Below are positions 14,089 to 21,711 of a stretch of DNA of 22,472 nt, piece after piece. Position numbers and translations under genes: made by a program. The DNA is from Flavobacteriales bacterium UBA1959 (GTDB lineage Bacteria; Bacteroidota; Bacteroidia; Flavobacteriales_D; Sanyastnellaceae). The stretch lies in assembly GCA_002336085.1 (NCBI GenBank), contig DDEH01000112.1:1-22472 (forward strand), given 5' to 3'. Position 1 is the first letter of the stretch. Each line of letters begins with the position of its first letter. Under the pieces are notes generated by a model that worked only from the letters and a program-made list of their open reading frames with translations, had not been told where the DNA came from and ran no database searches.

Positions 14089-15158
14089 AAATGGAATGGA
14101 CTCAACAGGCAGTTTTCGAAGCGCTAAAAGGCGTGATGGATCCCGAGATAGGAAAAGATGTTGTAGGAATGGGTTGGGTGACGGTCAATGCCATTGCTGA
14201 AAATAAAATAGACGTCGAGGTGAAGACGGGCAATCCTGCCATGCACGCAAGGCAACGCATGGAGGAAGCCGTCCGCTTTGCTTTGGAACGAGCATTTGGT
14301 GACGGCTGTGCCTTAGAGGTGCAAATCACTCCTGTGAAAGCCGTTGAACGAACCCCGGAAACCAGAAAGGTTCTTCCGGGAGTGGAAAACATTATCGCCG
14401 TGGCTTCAGGCAAAGGTGGTGTAGGGAAAAGCACGGTTGCCGCCAATCTCGCAGTCGGCCTTGCTCAATTGGGCTACAAAGTTGGATTGTGCGATGCAGA
14501 TATTTATGGCCCCAGTGTTCCCACTATGTTTGATGTTACCGATGCAAAGCCGGTTCCCATTGAAATGGGAGGTCGAACGTTTATTCAACCGATCGAGCAA
14601 TACGGTGTCAAGGTGCTCTCAATTGGCTTTTTCGCTGATCCAGACCAAGCCATTGTTTGGCGGGGACCGATGGCGAGCCGAGCTTTGGGACAATTGTTCA
14701 CTGATACTCACTGGGGGGAATTGGATTTCATGATCGTTGATTTGCCGCCGGGGACCGGAGATATTCACCTCTCGCTGGTCAAGGATGTTCCCCTTAGCGG
14801 GGCAGTGATTGTGAGTACACCTCAGGAGGTGGCGCTGGCAGACGCGCGTAAAGGTGTGGGCATGTTCCGACTTGAAAGCATAAATGTCCAGGTTTTAGGT
14901 CTGATTGAGAACATGGCTTATTTCGTTCCGCCCGACATGCCTGACAAACGCTATGATATTTTTGGGCGGGATGGAGCGAAACGGCTTGCGGAGTCTTTGG
15001 ACACACCTTTTTTGGGCGAAGTGCCATTGTTGCAATCCATTCGAGAAGCAGGAGATGCCGGGCGCCCTGCTATGTTGCAAGGAGATTCACCTGCGGCTGC
15101 TGCTTTCCGGGCGGTCTTGGCTAACTTGCTCCAAGAATTGGGAAAGAAAACAGATTAA
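14085..15158 (+). CDS. mrp: Mrp/ApbC-type Fe-S cluster carrier ATPase
   Basis: The 357-residue P-loop ATPase of the Mrp/NBP35 family carries or delivers Fe-S clusters in the cytoplasm. Residues 1-90 form a MIP18/DUF59 domain (ALKGVMDPEIGKDVV). The deviant Walker A motif GKGGVGKST spans 109-117, followed by CDADIYGPSVP (136-146) and VDLPPGTGDIHLS (218-230). The C-terminal CxxC that binds the bridging cluster in ApbC/Nbp35 is absent: ENMAYFVPPDMP (275-286) occupies that region, and the whole protein has only two cysteines (75 and 136). Translation may start at 14085 (ATGA overlap with the ATL stop) or at 14091, two codons later. The NifU-like gene follows with a one-base overlap (TAATG). Confidence 0.93.
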   Translation: MKMEWTQQAVFEALKGVMDPEIGKDVVGMGWVTVNAIAENKIDVEVKTGNPAMHARQRMEEAVRFALERAFGDGCALEVQITPVKAVERTPETRKVLPGVENIIAVASGKGGVGKSTVAANLAVGLAQLGYKVGLCDADIYGPSVPTMFDVTDAKPVPIEMGGRTFIQPIEQYGVKVLSIGFFADPDQAIVWRGPMASRALGQLFTDTHWGELDFMIVDLPPGTGDIHLSLVKDVPLSGAVIVSTPQEVALADARKGVGMFRLESINVQVLGLIENMAYFVPPDMPDKRYDIFGRDGAKRLAESLDTPFLGEVPLLQSIREAGDAGRPAMLQGDSPAAAAFRAVLANLLQELGKKTD

Positions 15159-15409
15159 TGGCATTGCCGACAGACATAACCGCACGGGTAGAAGGTGCAT
15201 TGAAGGCACTGCGTCCTTATCTCGAAGCCGATGGTGGAGACATTAGTCTTGTAGAAGTCACGGATAATTTGGAGGTAAAGGTTGAATTGCATGGTGCATG
15301 TGCGAGTTGTCAAATGATTCACATGACGATGAAAGGTGGTGTGGAACAGGCGATTCGTCAGGCCGCACCCGAAGTAACGAAAGTGGAGGCCATCAATTGG
15401 TCAGAATAA
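15158..15409 (+). CDS. NifU C-terminal domain protein (Fe-S scaffold/carrier)
   Basis: The 83-residue protein consists of a single NifU C-terminal (Nfu) domain, which binds a 4Fe-4S cluster between subunits and passes it to target proteins. The start ALKALRPYLEADGGDISLVEV and the cluster-binding block ACASCQM with its CxxC (CASC) are typical, followed by MKGGVEQAIRQAAPEV. Its ATG overlaps the mrp stop codon, so mrp and this gene are coupled and probably act together in Fe-S cluster transfer. The domain is complete and stands alone, as in other bacterial Nfu proteins. Confidence 0.93.
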   Translation: MALPTDITARVEGALKALRPYLEADGGDISLVEVTDNLEVKVELHGACASCQMIHMTMKGGVEQAIRQAAPEVTKVEAINWSE

Positions 15410-15421
15410 CTGGGGTGAAGA

Positions 15422-15445
15422 GGATGTTTTTTTTGCCGAACATCC
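15422..15445. other. Short hairpin in the nifU-FNR gap
   Basis: A perfect 7-bp stem (15422-15428 with 15439-15445, GGATGTT/AACATCC) encloses a ten-base T-rich loop. It lies 12 bases after the NifU-like stop in the 114-base gap before the reductase gene. It lacks a trailing T tract, so it is not a standard terminator; it may protect the 3' end of the trmB-to-nifU mRNA or be chance. The rest of the gap shows only a TAATTTTA sequence, one mismatch from a -7 box. Confidence 0.35.
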
Positions 15446-15523
15446 GGGGCTTCAACGCTGTTGATTCATTAATTTTACGGCCTTGAAACGCACTTCTTCT
15501 CATCAATAGAATTAGATCATAGC

Positions 15524-16531
15524 ATGATCCAAACTGACATACTTATCATTGGAGCTGGACCTTGTGGCTTATTTACGGTCTTTGAAGCGGGCTTGCTCAA
15601 GCTTCGTTGTCACCTAATCGATGCTCTGCCGCAGGCGGGGGGTCAATGCAGTGAGATTTATCCGAAGAAGCCTATATATGATATTCCTGCATATCCCTCT
15701 ATTTTGGCGGGTGATTTGGTGGATAAGCTCATGGAACAAGCCGCTCCATTCGACCCGGGATTCACCTTGGGTGAGCGCGCTGAGGAAATAGAGAAAGACG
15801 AAGAAGGTCAGTTTATTTTAACGACCAACCGCGGCACCCAACACCGAGCACCGATCATTGCAATTGCTGGTGGGTTGGGATGTTTTGAGCCGCGGAAACC
15901 ACCTGTGGAGGGCCTTGTAAATTTTGAGGATCACGGCGTTGAGTACATTATCAAGGACCCGGAGTTTTACCGCGACAAGAAAGTCATCATTTCAGGTGGA
16001 GGAGATTCAGCCTTGGACTGGGCGATTTTCTTGGCCGACGGTGTTGCGAAAGAGGTGACCCTCGTTCACCGCCGAACCGAGTTCCGAGGCCATTTGGACA
16101 GCGTACAGAAAGTTATGGATATGGCGGCTTCGGGCCGCATTCGACTCTTGACAAATGCGGAGGTTGCCGAAGTACATGGTGAATCTGACTTGCAATCAGT
16201 CGTGATCAAGACCAAGAAGGATGGAATGCACACGCTTGAGACCGATCACTGGGTTCCTCTGTTTGGCTTGAGTCCTAAGTTGGGACCCATTGCTGACTGG
16301 AAGTTGAATATCACCAAGAATGCAGTTGAGGTGGATACCACCGACTATAGCACAAACGTTCCTGGCATTTATGCGATTGGCGATATCAATACGTATCCGG
16401 GCAAGCTCAAATTAATTTTGTGTGGATTTCATGAGGCGACGCTGATGGTTCAAAGCGCTTTCAAGCGGATTTATCCCGATAAAAATCTAGTTCTCAAGTA
16501 CACCACAGTCAACGGGGTGAACGGTTTTTGA
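15524..16531 (+). CDS. Ferredoxin-NADP+ reductase, thioredoxin-reductase-like type
   Basis: The 335-residue FAD protein transfers electrons between NADPH and ferredoxin. The FAD motif is IIGAGPCGLF (8-17), the NADPH-binding motif is SGGGDSALDW (157-166), and the second FAD block is GIYAIGDINTYPGKLKLILCG-like (split here as GIYAIGD and PGKLKLILCGFHEA). It lacks the CxxC redox disulfide of thioredoxin reductase, and the C-terminal extension TTVNGVNGF is typical of the YumC/Chlorobium type FNR. The 2Fe-2S ferredoxin gene follows 25 bases downstream and is the obvious partner. No exact promoter box is seen upstream, so it may be read from the trmB promoter or from an unrecognised one. Confidence 0.92.
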   Translation: MIQTDILIIGAGPCGLFTVFEAGLLKLRCHLIDALPQAGGQCSEIYPKKPIYDIPAYPSILAGDLVDKLMEQAAPFDPGFTLGERAEEIEKDEEGQFILTTNRGTQHRAPIIAIAGGLGCFEPRKPPVEGLVNFEDHGVEYIIKDPEFYRDKKVIISGGGDSALDWAIFLADGVAKEVTLVHRRTEFRGHLDSVQKVMDMAASGRIRLLTNAEVAEVHGESDLQSVVIKTKKDGMHTLETDHWVPLFGLSPKLGPIADWKLNITKNAVEVDTTDYSTNVPGIYAIGDINTYPGKLKLILCGFHEATLMVQSAFKRIYPDKNLVLKYTTVNGVNGF

Positions 16532-16556
16532 TATTCCCCATAGATTTACCAATCCC

Positions 16557-16883
16557 ATGGAAAATACGATTCAGATCCAAGTCCAGGACCGAGAAGGTCA
16601 ATTGCATGACCTAGAGGGGCCCACGGATATGGGAATGAATATGATGGAATTGTGCCGAGCGGCTGAATTGCCTGTGGAAGGCACCTGCGGTGGTATGGCG
16701 ATGTGCGCCAGTTGTCATATGTACGTCGAAAGCGCCCATGATTTGTCAGAGAAGTCTGATGATGAGGAGGATATGCTGGATGAGGCTTTTTTTGTAGAAG
16801 ACAACAGCCGCTTAGGTTGCCAGATTCACCTGTCCAATGATTTGGACGGACTCAAGGTAAAGCTGGCCCCCGTCGGAAATTGA
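16557..16883 (+). CDS. 2Fe-2S ferredoxin, adrenodoxin type
   Basis: The 108-residue small electron carrier binds one 2Fe-2S cluster through Cys44, Cys50, Cys53 and Cys88. The spacing C-x5-C-x2-C-x34-C matches the adrenodoxin/Isc-Fdx class and not the plant type. The protein is acidic around 60-80 (SEKSDDEEDMLDEAF), the usual docking surface for reductases. It is 25 bases after the ferredoxin-NADP reductase gene, so the two probably form a dedicated pair. Proximity to mrp and nifU suggests, without proving, a role in Fe-S assembly. Its stop is 11 bases from the end of the convergent phosphatase gene. Confidence 0.93.
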   Translation: MENTIQIQVQDREGQLHDLEGPTDMGMNMMELCRAAELPVEGTCGGMAMCASCHMYVESAHDLSEKSDDEEDMLDEAFFVEDNSRLGCQIHLSNDLDGLKVKLAPVGN

Positions 16884-16894
16884 TTGCCTTGGGC

Positions 16895-17701
16895 TTAGTT
16901 GAGGACAGGAAGGTTGGCACTGGCAGGCTTTCCATTGTGCAGCCAGTGTTGAACTGCGGGCGACTTGCTGATGGCATCTAAACTCTCCATGTGCCGCATT
17001 CCGTGGGCGTCAGAACAGATCATTCGGGCGATGTTGTTTTCGATTAACCGCTTTGCCACACGATACATCTCTGGGCCATAGGCTCCTGCAAGCGAAGCGG
17101 CATTGACCGTGATCCAAACACCCCGTTCGGCCAAAGATTCTATTTCCTGAGGCATTTTATGCCAATAGGGATACCGTTCGGCGTGTGCCAAAACACCAGT
17201 ATACCCTGCCATTTGTAATTCAAATAGTACGTGCTCATGGTTCATCGGTGGTTCGTGGAATCCAAATTCAAAAAGAACACATTTGACCTCCTGTCCGTTT
17301 TCATCCAAGCCGGGAAACCAGAGCAATTCATTCGTTCCAATGGAATGTTCGAAATGATCATCCATGAAGTATTCCGCAGCCAGATGGACTTTGAAACTTG
17401 GCCAGCGTTCAGCAACTGCTTCTTTCAGCTTTTTGAAGGGATTTTTTAGCGTATGAATGGAATTGGGGTAGATGTCTGAATGGATGTGCGGCGTGATCAC
17501 AGCTTGTCGGTAACCCATGTCCACGAGACGTTCAATCATTTCCATCGATTGCGCAAGGGATTCCGAACCGTCATCCACGCCAGGCACCATGTGCGAATGC
17601 ACATCCGTGATGAGATGTTCGCCAATTCGGAGCGGAGAACCACTGAAATCAGGCACATCATTGCGCTTGGATTTAGAGCGAAAACGATTGAGCCAACTCA
17701 T
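16895..17701 (-). CDS. PHP-domain tyrosine phosphatase of capsule biosynthesis (YwqE/CpsB type)
   Basis: The 268-residue metal-dependent phosphatase of the PHP superfamily resembles Gram-positive CpsB/YwqE and Bacteroidota homologues that dephosphorylate tyrosine kinases controlling polysaccharide export. Metal-binding motifs appear in order: DVHSHMVPGVDDGS (33-46), TPHIHSDIYPN (70-80), the Glu in AAEYFMDD, HAERYPYW, and CSDAHGMRH. I use the ATG at 17701, which overlaps the rmlB stop by four bases (ATGA); the frame extends further upstream only inside rmlB. It is the last gene of the polysaccharide operon seen here. No tyrosine kinase (Wzc-like) gene is in the window, so its substrate is inferred. 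Confidence 0.88.
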   Translation of the reverse strand: MSWLNRFRSKSKRNDVPDFSGSPLRIGEHLITDVHSHMVPGVDDGSESLAQSMEMIERLVDMGYRQAVITPHIHSDIYPNSIHTLKNPFKKLKEAVAERWPSFKVHLAAEYFMDDHFEHSIGTNELLWFPGLDENGQEVKCVLFEFGFHEPPMNHEHVLFELQMAGYTGVLAHAERYPYWHKMPQEIESLAERGVWITVNAASLAGAYGPEMYRVAKRLIENNIARMICSDAHGMRHMESLDAISKSPAVQHWLHNGKPASANLPVLN

Positions 17702-18771
17702 TCTTTGCCCCGGTTGCCATACATATTTTTGTAATACTCTTGGTATTGACCTGAAGTCACGGAATCGAGCCATTCGCCACTGTTCAGGTACCAGTCAACT
17801 GTTGCTTCCAGACCTTTTTCGAAGGTAACGGATGGTTTCCAACCTAGCTCTGTCTCAATGCGTGTAGCATCAATTGCATAGCGCATATCGTGTCCTGCTC
17901 GATCCTTGACGAACTCAATCAAGCTTTTGGATGTGCCTTCAGGCCTTCCTAGTGCTCCATCTACAAGTCGAATGATTGCGTGGATCAAGTCGATATTTCT
18001 CCACTCATTCAAGCCTCCGATATTGTACGTTCGGCCAAAAGATCCTTTGTGCAGAATTACATCGATTGCAGTGGCGTGATCTTCAACCCACAACCAATCA
18101 CGCACATTGATGCCCTCGCCGTATACAGGCAACGGTAGTTGATCGCGAATGTTACGAATCATGAGCGGGATCAGCTTTTCTGGGAATTGAAAAGAGCCGT
18201 AATTGTTGGAGCAGTTTGAAATGACGATGGGCAACCCATAGGTGTGGTGCCAGGCGCGAACCAAGTGATCACTTGATGCTTTGGAAGAACTATAAGGACT
18301 GCGAGGATCGTAGGGGGTGTCCTCTGTGAAGAGCCCCTCCTCCTCCAATGACCCATAGACTTCGTCCGTAGAAATGTGATAGAAACATTTGTCATCCATA
18401 TTGCCTTCCCAGGCCTTCTTTGCCGCATTAAGCAATGTGGCGGTGCCTATGATATTTGTTTCTAAGAATGCCATCGGATTGGTGATGCTGCGGTCTACAT
18501 GGCTTTCTGCAGCGAGGTGAACCACGGCATCAAAACGGTATTTATCAAAGAGCGATTCGATTAAATTTTCGTCTTGGATATCGCCTTTTACGAATTGATA
18601 ATGGGCTTCATTTTCCACATCACGGAGGTTCTCCAAATTGCCGGCATAGGTGAGCAGGTCTAGGTTGGTGATTTTGGCTGCTGGATGATTCTTGAGCAGG
18701 GTTCGAATTACATGAGAACCAATAAATCCAGCTCCGCCGGTGATCAAAATGGATTGAAAAGTTCGTGCCAT
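17698..18771 (-). CDS. rmlB: dTDP-glucose 4,6-dehydratase
   Basis: The 357-residue extended SDR enzyme converts dTDP-glucose to dTDP-4-keto-6-deoxyglucose, a precursor of rhamnose and other deoxysugars. The NAD motif is GGAGFIG (12-18), then NLDLLTYAGNLENL (36-49), the catalytic triplet STDEVYG (134-140), and the YxxxK pair Tyr160/Lys164 in PYSSSKASSDHL. WVEDHATAI and the length are typical. The gene lies 31 bases downstream of the UDP-sugar dehydrogenase and overlaps the phosphatase gene by four bases. rmlA, rmlC and rmlD are not in the window, so the final sugar could be rhamnose or another 6-deoxyhexose. Confidence 0.95.
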   Translation of the reverse strand: MARTFQSILITGGAGFIGSHVIRTLLKNHPAAKITNLDLLTYAGNLENLRDVENEAHYQFVKGDIQDENLIESLFDKYRFDAVVHLAAESHVDRSITNPMAFLETNIIGTATLLNAAKKAWEGNMDDKCFYHISTDEVYGSLEEEGLFTEDTPYDPRSPYSSSKASSDHLVRAWHHTYGLPIVISNCSNNYGSFQFPEKLIPLMIRNIRDQLPLPVYGEGINVRDWLWVEDHATAIDVILHKGSFGRTYNIGGLNEWRNIDLIHAIIRLVDGALGRPEGTSKSLIEFVKDRAGHDMRYAIDATRIETELGWKPSVTFEKGLEATVDWYLNSGEWLDSVTSGQYQEYYKNMYGNRGKE

Positions 18772-18802
18772 GCTCAGGGTGTATGCTTTTTTACAAAACG
18801 AT

Positions 18803-20104
18803 TTACAAGCTCCAATATTCGAGGCGTTGGATTTGGCCTCGGAGTAGCCCTTTCAAATCGGCGATTACTCCGTTGTTGTCTTTCATAAGCGCTTCAAAAT
18901 CAGATTCATTCATTGTCCGGTACGGTTCGTGGCTCACCGCTAAAACAACCGCGTCATATGCTCCGAGTTTAGGCTTTTCGGCCAAATCAAAGCCGTATTC
19001 TTCAGCAACTTGTTTGGGATTCGCAAACGGATCGACCACGTCCACAGCGATGTTGTAGCTCTTGAGTTCACGGATCACATCGACGACTTTGGTATTGCGA
19101 ATGTCCGCGACATCTTCCTTGAATGTGAGCCCCATAACGAGGATGCGAGAATCCAGGGGATTCTTGTTTTGTTCCAACATCTTCTTGACGACCTGTTTGC
19201 CAACGTGCGCACCCATGGCATCATTGACATGTCGGCCAGAATTGATGACTCTGGCGTGGTACCCCAATTTATCGGACTTCCACGTGAGGTAATAGGGGTC
19301 AATACCGATGCAGTGTCCGCCAACAAGACCCGGTGAAAATTTAAGGAAATTCCATTTGGTGCCAGCAGCCTCAAGTACTTCGTACGTGTTGATTCCGATG
19401 CGATCAAAGATGATGCTGAGTTCGTTGATGAGGGCTATGTTGACATCGCGCTGGGTGTTCTCAATGATCTTAGAGGCTTCGGCCACTTTGATGCTCGAGG
19501 CCCTGTGTGTTCCTGCCTTAACCACTAAATCGTACGTTTGAGCGATGGAGTCGGCACTTTCTGCATCTGAACCGCTCACCACCTTGACGATGGTTTCCAC
19601 AGTATTCACTTTGTCTCCGGGATTGATTCGTTCTGGGCTGTAGCCTACTTTGAAGTCTTTATTGAACGTTAGTCCACTCACTTCTTCGAGCACAGGGACG
19701 CAGTCATCTTCGGTGCAGCCGGGATATACAGTTGATTCATACACCACATAATCCCCCGGTTTTAGCGCACTGCCTACAGTGCGCGAAGCACCAATTAAGG
19801 GCTTGAGGTCTGGCTGGTTCGACTGGTTAATCGGGGTGGGAACGGCAACAATATGAAATTGTGCTTTTTTCAATTCCTCAGGATCAGCAGAAAAAGAAAT
19901 ATCACAGCCTTCAAAATCTTTGGCCTCCAATTCTTCAGATGGATCAATATGTTTGCGCATCATTTCAATACGCTCTTCATTGATGTCGAATCCAATCACT
20001 CGGACATGCTTCGCAAAAGCCAAGGCAATGGGCAGTCCCACATAGCCGAGTCCCACTACGCTCATCGTAGCATCCTTGTTAATGAGGCGCTCATACATAT
20101 TCAT
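18803..20104 (-). CDS. UDP-N-acetylhexosamine 6-dehydrogenase (TviB/WbpO-like)
   Basis: The 433-residue NAD-dependent enzyme oxidises C6 of a UDP-N-acetylhexosamine (GlcNAc or GalNAc) to the uronic acid. Motifs are VVGLGYVGLP (16-25), VAVPTPINQSNQPDL (87-101), SPERINPGD (156-164), and GGHCIGIDPYYL (262-273) with the catalytic Cys265. This motif set fits the TviB/WbpO/Cap5L branch better than the UDP-glucose dehydrogenases. A TTG at 20113 could start it three codons earlier; I prefer the ATG at 20104, or the one at 20098. It lies about ten bases downstream of the WbpD-type acetyltransferase gene. Whether the product is GlcNAcA, GalNAcA or ManNAcA cannot be decided from sequence. Confidence 0.9.
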   Translation of the reverse strand: MNMYERLINKDATMSVVGLGYVGLPIALAFAKHVRVIGFDINEERIEMMRKHIDPSEELEAKDFEGCDISFSADPEELKKAQFHIVAVPTPINQSNQPDLKPLIGASRTVGSALKPGDYVVYESTVYPGCTEDDCVPVLEEVSGLTFNKDFKVGYSPERINPGDKVNTVETIVKVVSGSDAESADSIAQTYDLVVKAGTHRASSIKVAEASKIIENTQRDVNIALINELSIIFDRIGINTYEVLEAAGTKWNFLKFSPGLVGGHCIGIDPYYLTWKSDKLGYHARVINSGRHVNDAMGAHVGKQVVKKMLEQNKNPLDSRILVMGLTFKEDVADIRNTKVVDVIRELKSYNIAVDVVDPFANPKQVAEEYGFDLAEKPKLGAYDAVVLAVSHEPYRTMNESDFEALMKDNNGVIADLKGLLRGQIQRLEYWSL

Positions 20105-20114
20105 TTCGTGCAAT

Positions 20115-20702
20115 TTATTTGATTCGACTGACCACTGTGGTGTCGGCGGTCGAGACGCTTAATTGATAGTATTGATCCGATTCGGAACATTTCGCCCGTC
20201 CGTTTTCGTCAAAATGTAGCCGCTGTCCGAATTCGGACATCCAACCGATTTGACGGGCTGGGTTTCCAACAAGAAGAGCGTACGCGGGAACGGCCGTGGT
20301 CACCACGGCACCTGCTCCGATGAAAGCAAATGCCCCTATATCATTGCCACAAACGATAGTGGCATTGGCTCCGATCGTTGCCCCTTTTCCCACATGTGTC
20401 TTTGCGTATTGTCCTCTTCGAACCACAGCACTACGGGGGTTGATTATGTTGGTGAAAACGCAACTGGGACCCAAGAATACATCGTCGCTGCAGGTAACGC
20501 CTTCATAGATGGAGACGTTGTTTTGCACCTTGACATTCCGTCCCAAGACCACTCCCGGCGAGACCACAACATTTTGCCCAATGTTGCAGTTTTCTCCCAA
20601 AATAGCTCGTGGCATGATGTGGCTAAAATGCCATATTTTGCATCCTTCGCCAATGCTTGAACCGTCGTCTATGGCAGCTGTTTCGTGTGCTTGGTAGTGC
20701 AT
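20115..20702 (-). CDS. N-acetyltransferase for UDP-3-amino-hexuronates (WbpD/WlbB type)
   Basis: The 195-residue left-handed beta-helix acetyltransferase contains hexapeptide repeats from about residue 8 to 150 ([28 protein letters not shown] and so on). The start [27 protein letters not shown] block and [16 protein letters not shown] closely resemble WbpD/WlbB, which acetylates the 3-amino group of UDP-GlcNAc3NA on the route to UDP-di-N-acetylated mannuronate or glucuronate. The C-terminal 40 residues are less conserved in character. It lies 16 bases downstream of the UDP-glucuronate decarboxylase gene and just upstream of the 6-dehydrogenase, which would act first in that route. The 3-dehydrogenase and aminotransferase are not in the window. 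Confidence 0.87.
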   Translation of the reverse strand: MHYQAHETAAIDDGSSIGEGCKIWHFSHIMPRAILGENCNIGQNVVVSPGVVLGRNVKVQNNVSIYEGVTCSDDVFLGPSCVFTNIINPRSAVVRRGQYAKTHVGKGATIGANATIVCGNDIGAFAFIGAGAVVTTAVPAYALLVGNPARQIGWMSEFGQRLHFDENGRAKCSESDQYYQLSVSTADTTVVSRIK

Positions 20703-20718
20703 GGGAATGGCGTTTTGT

Positions 20719-21711
20719 TCAGTCTTTGTTGTACTTCGAAAATTCCCGATGTTCGGATTTGTGCAACTGCTCTGTCGTCAATGTTTTGAAATAGGCATAG
20801 GTGCGCTTCAGTCCCTCTGCCCGATCTATAGTTGGTTCCCACCCCAAAACGGACTGGGCTCGTCCAATATCTGGTTGGCGTTGCATTGGATCGTTTTCGG
20901 GGAGATCTCGGTACACTACTTTTTGCTCCGTACCGGTAAGAGCAATGATTTCCTCGGCAAAGTCGCTGATGGTAATTTCATCGGGATTTCCAATATTCAC
21001 GGGACGCGTTTCATTGGAAAAATGCAGCCGATAGATTCCTTCCACGAGATCATCCACATAGCAAAAGCTGCGTGTTTGCGATCCTGTTCCAAAGACAGTA
21101 AGATCCTCTCCACGAAGCGCCTGACCTATAAAGGCTGGCAGTACACGCCCATCGTTCAGGCGCATGCGTGGACCGTATGTATTGAAGATGCGCACGATGC
21201 GCGTTTCTACACCGTGGTAGCGGTGATAGGCCATCGTCATTGACTCTTGAAACCGCTTTGCTTCATCGTAGACTCCGCGGGGTCCAATAGTGTTCACATG
21301 GCCAAAGTACTCTTCGTGTTGGGGATGGACCTCGGGATCACCATAAATTTCACTCGTAGACGCAATGGTAATCCGGGCGCCTTTGTGCTTGGCGAGACCG
21401 AGGCAATTGTGGACACCGAGGGAACCAACCTTCAGCGTTTGAATGGGAATCTTCAGGTAATCAATTGGCGATGCCGGCGATGCAAAGTGCAGAATGTGGT
21501 CCAAAGCTCCTTCGATGTCAATGTGTTCTGTGACATCGTGGTGATGAAAAGCAAAGCTTGGGTGATCCATCAAGGGGGCGAGATTATTAAGATCACCTGT
21601 GATGAGATTGTCCATCGCTTCCACGCGAAATCCTTCCTTAATGAAGCGCTCGCAGAGGTGTGAGCCGAGAAAGCCGGCGGCTCCAGTGATGAGTACCCTT
21701 TTCATGGTCAT
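20719..21711 (-). CDS. uxs: UDP-glucuronate decarboxylase (UDP-xylose synthase)
   Basis: The 330-residue extended SDR enzyme converts UDP-glucuronate to UDP-xylose with bound NAD. The NAD motif is [10 protein letters not shown] (10-19). The UXS blocks are ASPASPIDY (77-85), STSEIYGDP (118-126), [14 protein letters not shown] (143-156, with Tyr148/Lys152), FNTYGPRM and [11 protein letters not shown]. The C-terminal tail is short and charged. Its start ATG at 21711 overlaps the ugd stop by four bases (ATGA); a second in-frame ATG at 21705 (MKRVLITG) is an alternative. It directly follows ugd, whose product UDP-glucuronate is its substrate, so the two form a clear two-step pathway. Confidence 0.93.
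   Translation of the reverse strand: MTMKRVLITGAAGFLGSHLCERFIKEGFRVEAMDNLITGDLNNLAPLMDHPSFAFHHHDVTEHIDIEGALDHILHFASPASPIDYLKIPIQTLKVGSLGVHNCLGLAKHKGARITIASTSEIYGDPEVHPQHEEYFGHVNTIGPRGVYDEAKRFQESMTMAYHRYHGVETRIVRIFNTYGPRMRLNDGRVLPAFIGQALRGEDLTVFGTGSQTRSFCYVDDLVEGIYRLHFSNETRPVNIGNPDEITISDFAEEIIALTGTEQKVVYRDLPENDPMQRQPDIGRAQSVLGWEPTIDRAEGLKRTYAYFKTLTTEQLHKSEHREFSKYNKD

Noticed and set aside
15422..15445. Hairpin after the NifU-like gene considered as a rho-independent terminator
   Set aside because: The T run is in the loop and not after the stem, and the stem is only 7 bp, so it does not meet the usual terminator pattern; kept only as a low-confidence hairpin.
20701..21243. Open frame of 180 codons on the plus strand opposite the UDP-glucuronate decarboxylase gene
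   Set aside because: The minus strand encodes an unmistakable SDR enzyme over the same bases; the plus translation has no recognisable motif and is best explained as an antisense shadow.
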